From positions 6,200,001-6,264,000 of the forward strand of contig NZ_CP059165.1 in NCBI RefSeq assembly GCF_013466425.1: a stretch of 64,000 nt of DNA. The letters run 5' to 3'. Shown piece by piece: positions 7,169 to 17,660 of this stretch. Position numbers and translations under genes: made by a program. Within the stretch, counting starts at the first letter, position 1, and every line of letters begins with the position of its first letter. The DNA is from Mycobacterium vicinigordonae. GTDB lineage: Bacteria; Actinomycetota; Actinomycetes; Mycobacteriales; Mycobacteriaceae. The notes under the pieces were generated by a model that saw nothing but the letters and a program-made list of their open reading frames with translations, was not told the origin of the DNA and did not search any database.

Positions 7169-8410
7169 ATGTCGGGTAGCGCGATATGCAAGACCACCAG
7201 TAACTTCATTTACACCCAACTGTTTTTACTGGGCGACGGCATTCCCGACCCGGGCGACATTTTCAACGCCGGTTCGTCGCTGTTCAAAGGTGTCGCCGAC
7301 AAAATCGGCTTGGCCATTCCGGGCACCAACTGGATTGGTGATGCCGCCAACGCCTATTTGAACCAGAACACCGCCCAACAACTTCGCGCCAAGCTGATGG
7401 GTGAAATCGATGACTTGACCGGCAATCTGATCTCCAATCAGGCCGAGCACGTCGAAAGCACCCGCAAAGTGCTGCGCGCCATGAAGAGCATGGTCGACGG
7501 CGTGTACAAGGCGTGCAAGTGGTGCGAAGACAACCTCTGGATCGTCGGTGACGCCATCTCGGTGTCGATGGCGATCCCGGCGTGTGGGCTCGCAATGACC
7601 GTGGTCGGCGGCGCGCTGCTCTACCTGACCATCATGACCGCCATGAACGCGTTCAACATGATTGGACTCGGCGGCCGACTGCTCGACATCCTGAAGAACC
7701 TGCCCAACCTGGCCGGACTAATCCCCGGCATCATCGAGGACATCATCGACACCATCTGGCCTCCGAAGCTCCCCGACATCCCAATTCCGGGTCTGCCAAA
7801 CATCCCGGGCCTGCCCGAATTCACCTGGCCGCCACAGGTCGGTCTCCCGGACTTCAACCTGCCGATCCCGGGCCTGCCCGAATTCCAGTGGCCGGCCATC
7901 CCCGGCCTGCCCGACTTCGGTGGCATGCTGCCCGACCTGGGCGGCGTCATCCCCGGGTTCCCCAGCCTGCCCGGACTGCCCAACATCCCGGACATGTTCC
8001 CCGGCCTGCCCGGGCTCGGCGATCTGTTCCCCGGCGTCGGCAACCTGGGCAAGCTCCCCACCTGGACCGAATTGGCCGCGCTACCGGACTTTTTGGGCGG
8101 TTTCGCCGGCCTTCCGGTGTTGAGTTTCGGCAATCTGCTCAGCTTCGCGCAGCTGCCGGGCGTCGGGCAGGTCACGTCCACGATGGGCCAGCTGCAGCAA
8201 CTCATGGCGGCCGGTGGCGGCCCCGGCCAACTGGGCAACATGGCCAGCCAACAGGCGCAGATGATTTCCTCACAGGCGCAGCAGGGCGGCCAGCAGGACG
8301 ACTCGGACGACGAGCGAACCGGCGCGGCCGCCGGAATCACCGGGGGCGAGCGCGCGCCGGTCGATACGGCAGCCGGTGGCCAACAAAGTCCGCAGGGAAC
8401 CGTGCTCTAA
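7169..8410 (+). CDS. espE: ESX-1 secretion-associated protein EspE
   Basis: A 413-residue protein orthologous to Mtb EspE (Rv3864, about 402 residues). The N-terminal half is conserved (TTSNFIYTQLFLLGDGIPDP) and followed by a hydrophobic helical segment around 125-165. The middle is built from many short PGLP-type repeats (for example IPGLPNIPGLPEF), giving an extended Pro/Gly-rich region. The C terminus is Gln-rich and ends in TVL as in Mtb. EspE is an ESX-1 substrate in the mycobacterial cell surface and is required with EspF for secretion in M. marinum. GAGGAAG lies upstream of ATG 7169. It heads the espE-espF-espG1-espH-eccA1 group. Confidence 0.95.
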   Translation: MSGSAICKTTSNFIYTQLFLLGDGIPDPGDIFNAGSSLFKGVADKIGLAIPGTNWIGDAANAYLNQNTAQQLRAKLMGEIDDLTGNLISNQAEHVESTRKVLRAMKSMVDGVYKACKWCEDNLWIVGDAISVSMAIPACGLAMTVVGGALLYLTIMTAMNAFNMIGLGGRLLDILKNLPNLAGLIPGIIEDIIDTIWPPKLPDIPIPGLPNIPGLPEFTWPPQVGLPDFNLPIPGLPEFQWPAIPGLPDFGGMLPDLGGVIPGFPSLPGLPNIPDMFPGLPGLGDLFPGVGNLGKLPTWTELAALPDFLGGFAGLPVLSFGNLLSFAQLPGVGQVTSTMGQLQQLMAAGGGPGQLGNMASQQAQMISSQAQQGGQQDDSDDERTGAAAGITGGERAPVDTAAGGQQSPQGTVL

Positions 8411-8434
8411 CTCCTAGCAAATCGGCCTGTAACC

Positions 8435-8466
8435 AGCCAAACCCATAGCAAGCCAAAGCCATAGCG
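8435..8466 (+). repeat. Two tandem 16-bp repeats in the espE-espF gap
   Basis: AGCCAAACCCATAGCA (8435-8450) is followed directly by AGCCAAAGCCATAGCG (8451-8466); 14 of 16 bases match. The pair lies just upstream of the espF ribosome binding site (AGAGGAGGG). Confidence 0.85.
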
Positions 8467-8500
8467 AGTAAAACGTTAAACGTAGAGGAGGGTCTTCCCC

Positions 8501-8812
8501 ATGTCAGGAGTTCTCGGCGTCGTTCCTTCGTTCCTGAAGGTTCTGTCCGGCATGCAGACCGACATCGCGGGCCAATTCCAGACCGCCACCAATTCGGTAA
8601 CCGGGATCAGCGGCCGGGTCTCGATGACCCACGGTTCGTTCACGTCGAAGTTCAACAATGCGCTGCGCGACATGGAGACCAACCGCGCCAACACCGGCAA
8701 GGGCGTGCAGGGCGTCAGCAACGGGTTGGCCACCAGCCTGCTCTCGGCCGCAGGCGCTTACCTGAAGGCCGACGAAGGCCTCGCCGGCGTCATCGACAAG
8801 ATCTTAGGCTAA
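8501..8812 (+). CDS. espF: ESX-1 secretion-associated protein EspF
   Basis: A 103-residue protein matching Mtb EspF (Rv3865). It is a small, mostly helical WXG100-like protein beginning [19 protein letters not shown], and resembles EspC, the partner of EspA; by analogy EspE and EspF are thought to act together as ESX-1 substrates. A strong AGAGGAGGG precedes ATG 8501. The gene ends two bases before espG1. Confidence 0.94.
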   Translation: MSGVLGVVPSFLKVLSGMQTDIAGQFQTATNSVTGISGRVSMTHGSFTSKFNNALRDMETNRANTGKGVQGVSNGLATSLLSAAGAYLKADEGLAGVIDKILG

Positions 8813-8814
8813 TC

Positions 8815-9651
8815 ATGTCCGGTCCGCTCGCTTCCGGTCGCGCGGGCCTTTACGACGACGTGGTCGGGGTCGAGGTGACCATCGACGGCATGCTGGTGAT
8901 CGCCGACCGACTGCAGCTTGTCGATTTCCCCGTCGCACTCGGGATCCGGCCCAACATCCCGCAAGAGGACCTGCGTGACGTCGTCTGGGAACAGGTCCAA
9001 CGCGATCTCACCGGGCAGGGCGTGCTGGACCACCACGGCATGCCGCATCCCGGTGTCGCCACGATGGTCGACACGATCAGCCGGGCCGATCGCACCCTGG
9101 AGTGTCGATGGTGGCGCCGCGACAAGGGCGTGATGGTGCGATTCGTGGTGTGCCGCAAAGGCGAAACGCATGTTGTCGCTGCACGCGATGACGACATGCT
9201 GGTGCTGCAGCTCGTCGCTCCCCAGGTCGGTCTGGCGGGCATGCTCACCACGGTGCTGGGCCCGGCCGATCCGGCCAACGTCGAACCGTTGACGGGTCTG
9301 GCTAGCGAATTGGCCGAGTGCACAACAGCCGCGCAGCTGACACGGCACGGCGTCACCCCTGCCCAGGCCCGCATCTACAGCGAGATCGTCAGCAACCCGG
9401 CCAGTTGGGTGGAGATCGTGGCCAGTCAACGCCATTCCGGCGGCACTAACACCACCACATCAGCGGCCGCCGGTGTGCTCGACTCCAAGCACGGCCGGCT
9501 GGTGTCGTTGCCGCGCCGCGTCGGTGGCGAGCTGTACGGAAGTTTTCTGCCCGGCACGCAACAGAATCTGCAGCGGGCCCTGGACAGCCTGCTGGAACTG
9601 TTGCCCGCCGGCTCTTGGTTTGACCACGCGGAAGCCTCCGCACGAGGCTGA
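8815..9651 (+). CDS. espG1: EspG1, cytosolic chaperone for ESX-1 PE/PPE substrates
   Basis: A 278-residue EspG-family protein matching Mtb EspG1 (Rv3866). EspG proteins bind the hydrophobic tip of PPE proteins in the cytosol and hold PE-PPE dimers soluble until delivery to the ESX membrane complex; EspG1 is specific for ESX-1 clients such as PE35-PPE68. The start LYDDVVGVEVTIDGMLVIAD and the end PAGSWFDHAEASARG fit the family. Its main expected client pair is altered here, because PPE68 is present without an adjacent PE35. Confidence 0.93.
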   Translation: MSGPLASGRAGLYDDVVGVEVTIDGMLVIADRLQLVDFPVALGIRPNIPQEDLRDVVWEQVQRDLTGQGVLDHHGMPHPGVATMVDTISRADRTLECRWWRRDKGVMVRFVVCRKGETHVVAARDDDMLVLQLVAPQVGLAGMLTTVLGPADPANVEPLTGLASELAECTTAAQLTRHGVTPAQARIYSEIVSNPASWVEIVASQRHSGGTNTTTSAAAGVLDSKHGRLVSLPRRVGGELYGSFLPGTQQNLQRALDSLLELLPAGSWFDHAEASARG

Positions 9652-9691
9652 AACTCCTTCTCCCGCCACGAGTTCAGAAAGGGACGCCATA

Positions 9692-10252
9692 GTGGATCTG
9701 CCCGGGAACGACTACGACACCGACGATCTCGGCGCGCTGGACTTCTCCGGCCCCAACGCCGCCGAAGAATCGGCTCTCGACGCCCTCGGTGATTACGCGC
9801 CGCCCGTCGAGAGCCCCGAATCCGGTTACGGCGGAACGGGTCTGGACGCTCTGGCCGGTCTGACGGAGCACGAAGAGGAACCTGAGCTGGCATTGTTCAC
9901 CGTGACCAACCCACAGGGTTCGGTGTCGGTGACGGCGCTCATGGACGGCCGCGTGCAGCACATCACGGTGACCGACAAAGCATCGAGCATGTCCGAGTCC
10001 GCGCTGTCCGAAGAGATCTTCGTGATCGCCGACCTAGCCCGGCAGAAGGCGCGCGCCGCCCAGCACACGTTCATGGTGGAGAACATGAGCGAGATGACCG
10101 GCGAGCGCGACGCGCAGAACACCCTGCTACACGAATTCGTCGGGATGACGCTGAATCTGCCCACCCCCGAAGAGGCGGCGGCCCGCGAGGCCGAGGTATT
10201 CGCCGCCCGCTACGACGTGGACTACACCGCCCGGTACAACGGTGATCAATGA
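9692..10252 (+). CDS. espH: ESX-1 secretion-associated protein EspH
   Basis: A 186-residue acidic protein matching Mtb EspH (Rv3867, 183 residues). The first 80 residues are rich in Asp, Glu, Gly and Pro and look flexible; the rest is a compact domain (LFTVTNPQGSVSVTALMDGR onward). In M. marinum EspH acts as a cytosolic factor needed for secretion of EspE and EspF. The start is GTG 9692, after an AGAAAGGGA ribosome binding site, and gives MDLPGNDYDTDDLGALDFSG. The stop overlaps the eccA1 start in ATGA (10249-10252). Confidence 0.9.
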   Translation: MDLPGNDYDTDDLGALDFSGPNAAEESALDALGDYAPPVESPESGYGGTGLDALAGLTEHEEEPELALFTVTNPQGSVSVTALMDGRVQHITVTDKASSMSESALSEEIFVIADLARQKARAAQHTFMVENMSEMTGERDAQNTLLHEFVGMTLNLPTPEEAAAREAEVFAARYDVDYTARYNGDQ

Positions 10253-11970
10253 CTGATCGCCTCGCCGGTCTGTTCGACAGTGCCGTCAGCATGCTGCCGT
10301 TGTCGGAGGCACGGTCGCTGGACTTGTTCACCGAGATCACCAACTACGACGAGTCCGCGTGCGATGCCTGGGTGGGCCGCATCCGGTGCGGCGACACCGA
10401 CCGGGTGACCCTGTTCCGGGCCTGGTATTCGCGCCGCAACTTCGGCCAACTTTCGGGATCCGCGCAGATCTCGATGAGCGCCGTGAACGCGCGGGTACCC
10501 ATCGGGGGGCTGTACGGCGACATCACCTATCCGGTGACATCTCCGCTCGCGGTCACCATGGGGTTCGCTGCGTCCGAAGCGGCACAAGGAAACTACGCCG
10601 ACGCGATAGAGGCCATCGACGCCAGCGCGGTGGCCGGCTCCGAACATCTTGTGTCCTGGCTCAAGGCGGTGATCTACGGCGCCGCTGAACGCTGGACCGA
10701 TGTGATCGACGAAGTCAAGGGCGCCGGGAAGTGGCCCGACAAGTTCCTCACCGGTGCTGCCGGTGTCGCGCATGGGGTCGCCGCGGCGAACCTGGGCCTG
10801 TTTACCGAGGCCGAGCGGCGACTCACCGAGGCCAACGACTCGCCCGCCGGCGAGGCGTGCGCGCGGGCCATTGCGTGGTTTCTGGCGCTGGCACGGCGCA
10901 GCCAGGGCAACGAAGAGGCGGCGGTAGCGCTGCTGGAATGGCTGCAGACCACCCACCCGGATCCTAAAGTCGCTGCGGCCCTGAAGGATCCGGCGTACCG
11001 GTTGAAGACGACGACGGCCGAGCAGATTTCGTCACGGTCCGATCCGTGGGACCCGGGCAGCGTGGTGACCGACAACTCCGGTCGCGAGCGACTGCTGGAG
11101 CAAGCCCAGGCCGAACTGGACCGCCAGATCGGTCTGTCCCGGGTCAAGACCCAGATCGAGCGGTATCGTGCGGCAACCCTGATGGCCCGGGTGCGCGCCG
11201 CCAAGGGCATGAAGGTGGCCCAACCCAGCAAGCACATGATCTTCGCCGGCCCGCCGGGCACCGGTAAGACGACGATCGCGCGGGTGGTGGCCAACATCCT
11301 CGCGGGGCTGGGCGTCATCTCCGAACCCAAGCTCGTCGAAACGTCGCGCAAGGATTTCGTCGCGGAGTACGAGGGGCAGTCGGCCGTCAAGACCGCAAAG
11401 ACCATCGACCATGCCCTGGGCGGTGTGCTGTTCATCGACGAGGCGTATGCACTGGTTCAGGAACGGGATGGTCGCACCGACCCGTTCGGCCAGGAGGCAC
11501 TGGACACCCTGCTGGCGCGAATGGAGAACGACCGCGACCGTCTGGTGGTGATCATCGCCGGTTACAGCAGCGACATCGACCGTCTGCTGGAGACCAACGA
11601 AGGGTTGCGGTCGCGCTTCGCCACCCGCATCGAATTCGACACCTACAGTCCCGACGAGCTGCTCGAGATCGCCAAAGTGCTCGCTAATGCTAATGACTCG
11701 GCGTTGAGCGCTGAGGCCGCCGATGAGTTCCTGGAGGCCGCCAAGGTACTGCACGATCGAACTCTGCGCGGCCGCCCAGCACTCGACATCGCCGGAAATG
11801 GCCGCTATGCAAGGCAATTGGTAGAAGCGGCCGAGCAATGCCGGGACATGCGGCTGGCGCAGGGCCTCGATATCGAGTCCTTGGATGTGGACCGACTACA
11901 GGAGATCAACGGCGCGGACATGGCCGAGGCAATCGCCGCGGTGCATGCACACCTCAACACGAGAGAGTAA
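10249..11970 (+). CDS. eccA1: EccA1, AAA+ ATPase of ESX-1
   Basis: A 573-residue cytosolic ATPase matching Mtb EccA1 (Rv3868). The N-terminal 270 residues form the tetratricopeptide-like helical domain; the C-terminal CbbX-type AAA+ domain carries Walker A GPPGTGKT at 334-341, Walker B in LFIDEAY, and the sensor/arginine-finger region LRSRFATRIEF. EccA is thought to help release EspG from PE/PPE cargo and is needed for ESX-1 secretion. It overlaps espH by four bases and lies three bases before eccB1, so it is in the core operon. Confidence 0.96.
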   Translation: MTDRLAGLFDSAVSMLPLSEARSLDLFTEITNYDESACDAWVGRIRCGDTDRVTLFRAWYSRRNFGQLSGSAQISMSAVNARVPIGGLYGDITYPVTSPLAVTMGFAASEAAQGNYADAIEAIDASAVAGSEHLVSWLKAVIYGAAERWTDVIDEVKGAGKWPDKFLTGAAGVAHGVAAANLGLFTEAERRLTEANDSPAGEACARAIAWFLALARRSQGNEEAAVALLEWLQTTHPDPKVAAALKDPAYRLKTTTAEQISSRSDPWDPGSVVTDNSGRERLLEQAQAELDRQIGLSRVKTQIERYRAATLMARVRAAKGMKVAQPSKHMIFAGPPGTGKTTIARVVANILAGLGVISEPKLVETSRKDFVAEYEGQSAVKTAKTIDHALGGVLFIDEAYALVQERDGRTDPFGQEALDTLLARMENDRDRLVVIIAGYSSDIDRLLETNEGLRSRFATRIEFDTYSPDELLEIAKVLANANDSALSAEAADEFLEAAKVLHDRTLRGRPALDIAGNGRYARQLVEAAEQCRDMRLAQGLDIESLDVDRLQEINGADMAEAIAAVHAHLNTRE

Positions 11971-11973
11971 GAC

Positions 11974-13419
11974 ATGGGGCTTCGCCTGACCACCAAGGTT
12001 CAGGTCAGCGGCTGGCGCTTCCTGCTCCGCCGCGTCGAGCACGCGATCGTGCGCCGAGACACCCGCATGTTCGACGACCCGCTGCAGTTCTACAGCAGGT
12101 CGGTGTGGCTCGGCGTCGTGATCGCGGTGGTGATCCTGGTGGGTGCGGGCCTGCTGGCGTACTTCAAACCGCAGGGAAAGCTCGGCAGTACCACGCTGTT
12201 GACCGACCGGACCACCAACGAGCTGTACGTGATCGTCGCCGGGCACATGCACCCGGTCTACAACCTGACGTCGGCGCGTTTGGTGCTGGGCAACCCGGCC
12301 AACCCCGCCGCGGTGAAGTCCTCCGAACTGAACAAGCTGTCGCTGGGCCAGACGCTGGGGATTCCGGGCGCCCCCTACGCGACACCGGTGTCCGGCGGCA
12401 ACAACTCGGTGTGGACGTTGTGCGACACCGTGTCCCGGGCCGACAGCGCCGCACCGGTGATCCAGACCTCGGTGATCGCGATGCCGCTGCAGATCGATTC
12501 CACCGTAGACCCGGTCGACTCGAACGAGGCGTTACTGGCGACCTACCAAGGCCAGCAGTGGATCATCACCGAAAAGGGCAGGCACTCAATCGATCTCGAT
12601 GACCGCGCACTCACCTCTGCAATGGGGATTCCGATCAATGCCAAGCCCGTGCCCATCTCCGAGGGTATGTTCAACGCACTGCCCAGCCAGGGCAACTGGC
12701 AGCTGCCGCCCATCCCCGACGCAGGAGCGCCGAACACCCTTGGGCTACCCGAAGAATTGGTGATCGGTTCGGTGTTCCAGATCCACGCCGACAAGGGCCC
12801 GCAGTACTACGTGGTGTTGTCCGACGGCATCGCGATGGTGAACTCCACGACCGCAGCCGCACTGCGGGCCACCCAGTCCCACGGCCTGGTCGCTCCGCCC
12901 GCGGTGATGCCCAGCATCGTTGTCCGACTCCCCGAACGCGTCTATCCCTCACCGCTTCCAAACGAACAACTGACGATCCTGACCCGGCCCGACGAACCCA
13001 CATTGTGCTGGACCTGGGAACGTGCAGCCGGCGATCAGGCACCCAAGCAGACCATCCTTTCGGGCCGTCATCTGCCGATTGCACCGTCGTTGATGAGCAC
13101 CGGTATCAAGCAGATCCAGGGAACCGCGACCATCTACATCGACGGCGGCAAGTTCGTGCGACTCCAGTCGCCGGATCCGCGGTTCGGCGAATCGATGTAC
13201 TACGTCGACCCCGCAGGGGTGCGCTACGGGGTGCCCAACGCCGACTCCGCCAAGGCCCTCGGGCTGAGTTCGCCGAAAACCGCGCCGTGGGAGATCATTC
13301 GGCTGCTGGTAGATGGTCCGGTGTTATCGAAGGACGCCGCGATGCTCGAGCACGAAACGCTGCCCGCCGACCCCGCACCGCGGAAAGTTCCGGCCGGTAC
13401 TCCGGGAGCCCCTCAGTGA
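11974..13419 (+). CDS. eccB1: EccB1, ESX-1 membrane complex component
   Basis: A 481-residue protein matching Mtb EccB1 (Rv3869). Residues 1-44 are cytosolic, a single membrane helix spans about 45-64 ([19 protein letters not shown]), and the large periplasmic domain carries the repeat folds typical of EccB, with a conserved pair of cysteines (TLCDTVS and TLCWTWE). EccB is one of the four core parts of the ESX inner-membrane complex, EccB-C-D-E. Three bases separate it from eccA1. Confidence 0.95.
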   Translation: MGLRLTTKVQVSGWRFLLRRVEHAIVRRDTRMFDDPLQFYSRSVWLGVVIAVVILVGAGLLAYFKPQGKLGSTTLLTDRTTNELYVIVAGHMHPVYNLTSARLVLGNPANPAAVKSSELNKLSLGQTLGIPGAPYATPVSGGNNSVWTLCDTVSRADSAAPVIQTSVIAMPLQIDSTVDPVDSNEALLATYQGQQWIITEKGRHSIDLDDRALTSAMGIPINAKPVPISEGMFNALPSQGNWQLPPIPDAGAPNTLGLPEELVIGSVFQIHADKGPQYYVVLSDGIAMVNSTTAAALRATQSHGLVAPPAVMPSIVVRLPERVYPSPLPNEQLTILTRPDEPTLCWTWERAAGDQAPKQTILSGRHLPIAPSLMSTGIKQIQGTATIYIDGGKFVRLQSPDPRFGESMYYVDPAGVRYGVPNADSAKALGLSSPKTAPWEIIRLLVDGPVLSKDAAMLEHETLPADPAPRKVPAGTPGAPQ

Positions 13420-13432
13420 AAACGGACATGTC

Positions 13433-15673
13433 ATGACGACTAAGAAGTTCACCCCAACCATCACCCGAGGACCCCGGCTGACGCCTGGCGAGATCAGCCT
13501 TACCCCGCCCGATGACCTCGGTATCGACATCCCGCCGTCCGGTGTGCAGAAGGCGCTGCCCTACGTGATGGGTGGCTGCATGGTCGGCATGATCGCGATC
13601 ATGCTGGCCGGCGGCACCAAGCAACTGTCGCCATACATGCTGATGATGCCGCTGATGATGATCATGATGATGGTCGGCGGCATGGCCGGCGGCACCGGTG
13701 GTGGCGGCAAGAAGGTGCCGGAGATCAACGCCGACCGCAAGGAATACCTGCGCTATCTGGCCGGGTTGCGCGGGCGCGTCACCGCCTCCGCCAGCTCGCA
13801 GGTGGCGTTCTTCGCCTATCACGCGCCACATCCCGAAGATCTGCTGTCCATCGTCGGCACCCAGCGGCAGTGGTCTCGGCCGGCCAACAGTGACTTCTAT
13901 GCGGCAACCCGGATCGGGGTCGGGGATCAGCCAGCGGTGGACCGTCTGTTGAAGCCGGCCGTCGGCGGCGAACTGGCGGCTTCGATGGCCGCACCGCAGC
14001 CGTACCTGGAGCCGGTCAGCCACATGTGGGTGGTGAAGTTCCTGCGCACCCACGGCCTGATTCACGACTGTCCGAAACTGTTGCAGTTGCGCACCTTTCC
14101 GACCATCGCACTCGGCGGCGAGCGGCCGGGCGCAGACCGGTTGCTGACCGCCATGATCTGTCACTTGGCCGTCTTCCATCCGCCGGACCTGCTGCAGATC
14201 CGGGTACTGACCGAAAGCCCGGACGATCCCGACTGGTCCTGGCTCAAATGGCTTCCGCACGTTCAACATCAGACCGAGACTGATGCCGCCGGGCCGCTCC
14301 GGATGATCTACACCCGCCCGGACGGCCTGGCCGATCTCGCCGCGCGAGGCCCGCACGCCCCCGACACCTTGCCGACCGGGCCGCACGTCGTGGTGGTTGA
14401 TCTGACCGGCGGCAAGGCCGGATTCCCACCCGATGGGCGCGCCGGGGTCACGGTGATCACACTGGGCAATCACCGCGGCTCGGCCTACCGAATCCGAGTC
14501 GCCGAGAACGGGACCGCCGACGACAGACTGCCCGGCCAGCAGTTCCGCCTGGTGGTCTCGGCTGCTGACGGCATGTCGCCCGAGGCGGCGACCCGGCTGG
14601 CCCGGAAGCTGGCCGGCTGGTCGATCACCGGGACCATCCTGGACCGCACACAGCGGGTGCAGAAGAAGGTGGCCAGCGAGTGGCACCAGCTGGTGGGCGC
14701 CAAGAGCGTCGAGGAAGTAACGCCGGCCCGCTGGAGGATGTACACCGACACCGACCGGGACCGGCTCAAGATTCCCTTCGGTCATGAACTCAAGACCGGC
14801 AACGTGATGTACCTCGACATTAAGGAGGGTGCCGAGTTCGGCGCCGGACCGCACGGCATGCTGATCGGTACCACCGGGTCGGGTAAGTCGGAGTTCCTGC
14901 GCACCCTGATCCTGTCGTTGGTCGCGATGACCCACCCCGATCAGGTGAACCTGCTGCTCACCGACTTCAAGGGCGGGTCGACGTTCCTCGGCATGGAGAA
15001 ACTTCCGCACACCGCCGCCGTCGTCACCAACATGGCCGAGGAAGCCGAGCTGGTGAGCCGCATGGGCGAGGTGCTGACCGGCGAACTCGACCGCCGGCAG
15101 AACATCCTGCGGCAGGCCGGCATTCAGGTCGGTGCGGCCGGTGCGCTCTCCGGCGTCGCCGAGTACGAGAAATACCGCGAGCGCGGCGCCGATTTAGCCC
15201 CGCTGCCAACTCTTTTCGTGGTAGTCGACGAATTCGCCGAACTGCTGCAAAGCCATCCCGATTTCATCGGGCTATTCGACAGGATCTGCCGGGTGGGCCG
15301 TTCGCTGCGGGTGCACCTGCTGCTGGCCACCCAGTCGCTGCAAACCGGCGGAGTGCGCATCGACAAGCTGGAGCCCAACCTTACCTACCGAATCGCTCTG
15401 CGCACCACTAGCTCTCACGAGTCAAAGGCAGTCATCGGGACACCGGAAGCGCAGTACATCACCAACAAAGAGAGCGGTGTCGGGTTCCTGCGGGTCGGCA
15501 TGGAGGATCCAGTGAAGTTCAGCACCTTCTACATCGGCGGCCCCTACATTCCGCCGGCGGTCGTAGACACCAACGGCGACAGCGGGCGCGGCGGCCCGCA
15601 GGTTTCCAAACAGTCCGTAGCGATTCACCAATTCACCGCCGCCCAGGTGATCGAGAAAGCGTCGACATCATGA
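13433..15673 (+). CDS. eccCa1: EccCa1, FtsK/SpoIIIE ATPase subunit of ESX-1
   Basis: A 746-residue membrane ATPase matching Mtb EccCa1 (Rv3870). Two membrane helices lie at about 41-60 and 66-86 (the Met-rich [14 protein letters not shown]), followed by a degenerate DUF domain and the first FtsK/SpoIIIE ATPase domain with Walker A GTTGSGKS at 479-486 and Walker [10 protein letters not shown]. It forms the motor with EccCb1, which in ESX-1 is a separate polypeptide. The ATG at 13433 lies shortly after the eccB1 stop. The stop overlaps the eccCb1 start in ATGA (15670-15673), coupling their translation. Confidence 0.96.
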   Translation: MTTKKFTPTITRGPRLTPGEISLTPPDDLGIDIPPSGVQKALPYVMGGCMVGMIAIMLAGGTKQLSPYMLMMPLMMIMMMVGGMAGGTGGGGKKVPEINADRKEYLRYLAGLRGRVTASASSQVAFFAYHAPHPEDLLSIVGTQRQWSRPANSDFYAATRIGVGDQPAVDRLLKPAVGGELAASMAAPQPYLEPVSHMWVVKFLRTHGLIHDCPKLLQLRTFPTIALGGERPGADRLLTAMICHLAVFHPPDLLQIRVLTESPDDPDWSWLKWLPHVQHQTETDAAGPLRMIYTRPDGLADLAARGPHAPDTLPTGPHVVVVDLTGGKAGFPPDGRAGVTVITLGNHRGSAYRIRVAENGTADDRLPGQQFRLVVSAADGMSPEAATRLARKLAGWSITGTILDRTQRVQKKVASEWHQLVGAKSVEEVTPARWRMYTDTDRDRLKIPFGHELKTGNVMYLDIKEGAEFGAGPHGMLIGTTGSGKSEFLRTLILSLVAMTHPDQVNLLLTDFKGGSTFLGMEKLPHTAAVVTNMAEEAELVSRMGEVLTGELDRRQNILRQAGIQVGAAGALSGVAEYEKYRERGADLAPLPTLFVVVDEFAELLQSHPDFIGLFDRICRVGRSLRVHLLLATQSLQTGGVRIDKLEPNLTYRIALRTTSSHESKAVIGTPEAQYITNKESGVGFLRVGMEDPVKFSTFYIGGPYIPPAVVDTNGDSGRGGPQVSKQSVAIHQFTAAQVIEKASTS

Positions 15674-17427
15674 CGGAGACCACGGAGACCCGGGCGTTGC
15701 GCGAAGTTGTGCTCGACCAGTTGGGCACCGGCGAATCCCGGGCGTACAAGATGTGGCTGCCACCACTGGCCGACCCGACGCCGGTGAACGAACTCATCGC
15801 GCGGGATCGGCGCCGCCCATTGCGATTTGCGCTCGGAATCATGGATGAGCCCCGGCGGCACCTGCAGGAGACCTGGGGCGTCGACGTGTCCGGTGCTGGC
15901 GGCAACATTGGTATCGGCGGTGCACCGCAGACCGGGAAGTCAACGCTGCTACAGACATTGGTGATGTCGGCCGCCGCCACCCACTCCCCCCGCAACGTGC
16001 AGTTCTACTGCATCGACCTCGGTGGTGGTGGTCTGATCTACCTGGAGAACCTGCCGCACGTCGGCGGCATCGCCAACCGTTCCGAACCCGACAAGGTCTA
16101 CCGCGTGGTCGCCGAGATGCAGTCGGTGATGCGGCAACGTGAGCAGCTGTTCAAGGAACACCGGGTCGGGTCGATCGCGATGTACCGGCAGCTACGCGAC
16201 GACCCGAACCAGCCCGTTGCGGCCGATCCCTACGGCGACGTGTTCCTGATCATCGACGGGTGGCCCGGTTTCGTCAGCGAGTTCTCCGAACTAGAAGCGC
16301 CGGTACAGGATCTGGCCGCACAGGGTCTGGCGTTCGGCGTGCACGTCATCATCTCCACACCGCGGTGGACGGAACTGAAGTCACGCGTGCGTGACTATCT
16401 GGGGACCAAGATCGAATTCCGGCTCGGCGACGTCAACGAAACCCAGATCGACCGGATCACCCGGGAGATCCCAGCGAACCGGCCGGGCCGCGCGGTGTCG
16501 ATGGAGAAACACCACCTGATGATCGGGGTACCCAGGTTCGACGGCGTGCACGGCACCGACAACCTGGTGGAGGCGATGACCGCGGGAGTCGCCCAGATCG
16601 CGGCCCAGACCACCGAGAAGGCACCGCCCGTCCGGGTGCTGCCCGAGCGGATCCACCTCTACGAACTGGATCCCAACCCGCCCGGCCCCGACGCGGATTA
16701 CCGCACCCGGTGGGAGATTCCGATCGGGTTGCGTGAGACGGACCTGACGCCGGCATACAGCCACATGCACACCAATCCGCACCTGCTGATCTTCGGGGCG
16801 GCGAAGTCGGGCAAGACCACCATCGCCCACGCGATCGCGCGTGCCATCTGCGCCCGCAACAGCCCCCAGCAGGTGCGCTTCATGCTGGCCGACTATCGCT
16901 CCGGCTTGCTCGACGCGGTGCCACAGTCACATCTGCTGCAGGCCGGTGCGATCAACCGCAACAGCTCCAGCCTGGACGAAGCGGTCCAGGCGCTGGCGGT
17001 GAACCTGAAGAAGCGGCTGCCCCCGACCGACCTGACGACGCAACAATTGCGTTCACGATCGTGGTGGAGTGGATTCGATGTGGTATTGCTCGTCGACGAT
17101 TGGCACATGATCGTCGGCGCCGCCAGTGGCATGCCACCAATGGCGCCATTGGCCCCGTTGCTGCCGGCGGCCGCGGATATCGGATTGCACATCATTGTCA
17201 CCTGCCAGATGAGCCAGGCCTACAAGGCGACGATGGACAAATTTGTGGGAGCCGCGTTCGGGTCGGGCGCACCGACGATGTTCCTCTCCGGTGAGAAGCA
17301 GGAGTTCCCATCTAGCGAATTCAAGGTCAAGCGTAGGCCGCCTGGCCAGGCATTTCTCGTCTCCCCTGACGGAAAGGAGGTGATCCAGGCGCCCTACATC
17401 GAGCCCCCGGACGAGCTCGGCGAATAA
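15670..17427 (+). CDS. eccCb1: EccCb1, substrate-binding ATPase subunit of ESX-1
   Basis: A 585-residue cytosolic protein matching Mtb EccCb1 (Rv3871). It holds two FtsK/SpoIIIE-type nucleotide-binding domains: Walker [10 protein letters not shown] at 84-92 with LIIDGWPGF as Walker B, and GAAKSGKT at 376-383 with VVLLVDDW. The last domain binds the C-terminal signal of EsxB in Mtb and so selects EsxA-EsxB for export. Translation is coupled to eccCa1 by a 4-base overlap. It is followed by a 233-base gap and PPE68, without the PE35 gene expected between them. Confidence 0.96.
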   Translation: MTETTETRALREVVLDQLGTGESRAYKMWLPPLADPTPVNELIARDRRRPLRFALGIMDEPRRHLQETWGVDVSGAGGNIGIGGAPQTGKSTLLQTLVMSAAATHSPRNVQFYCIDLGGGGLIYLENLPHVGGIANRSEPDKVYRVVAEMQSVMRQREQLFKEHRVGSIAMYRQLRDDPNQPVAADPYGDVFLIIDGWPGFVSEFSELEAPVQDLAAQGLAFGVHVIISTPRWTELKSRVRDYLGTKIEFRLGDVNETQIDRITREIPANRPGRAVSMEKHHLMIGVPRFDGVHGTDNLVEAMTAGVAQIAAQTTEKAPPVRVLPERIHLYELDPNPPGPDADYRTRWEIPIGLRETDLTPAYSHMHTNPHLLIFGAAKSGKTTIAHAIARAICARNSPQQVRFMLADYRSGLLDAVPQSHLLQAGAINRNSSSLDEAVQALAVNLKKRLPPTDLTTQQLRSRSWWSGFDVVLLVDDWHMIVGAASGMPPMAPLAPLLPAAADIGLHIIVTCQMSQAYKATMDKFVGAAFGSGAPTMFLSGEKQEFPSSEFKVKRRPPGQAFLVSPDGKEVIQAPYIEPPDELGE

Positions 17428-17660
17428 GTGTGCGGAGCACCCCCAGACCCCGGTTAGGATTATTTCAACACCGGCAAGCGGCTATCGCGGACTGCGAGAA
17501 ATCGAGCTTCGAGCGTCACGACGACCGGATTTGTTTCGGGCGATAACGAGGACGTCTCGGCCTGGAAAAGCCATTTCCGAAAGCACAACTAAACAATTCG
17601 AATTGGCGTTGCTGTTCGCGCCGATTGCGGACAATTCGAAGGCAGAAGGGAGTGATCACC
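17428..17660 (+). promoter_or_regulatory. Gap between eccCb1 and PPE68 where PE35 is expected
   Basis: 233 bases without an ORF encoding a PE domain in any frame. It is less GC-rich than its flanks and contains TAGGAT (17453-17458, TANNNT-type) that may be a -10 element for the PPE68-esxB-esxA group. AGAAGGGAG at 17644-17652 is the PPE68 ribosome binding site. Confidence 0.45.

Noticed and set aside
13295..15010. 571-codon open frame on the minus strand opposite eccCa1
   Set aside because: Shadow of eccCa1; the translation is rich in Gly, Arg, His and Gln with no known fold, and the plus-strand product is a clear EccC.
17531..17660. Possible short PE35 in the eccCb1-PPE68 gap
   Set aside because: No frame encodes a PE-type N terminus or the YxxxD/E signal; the stretch looks non-coding.
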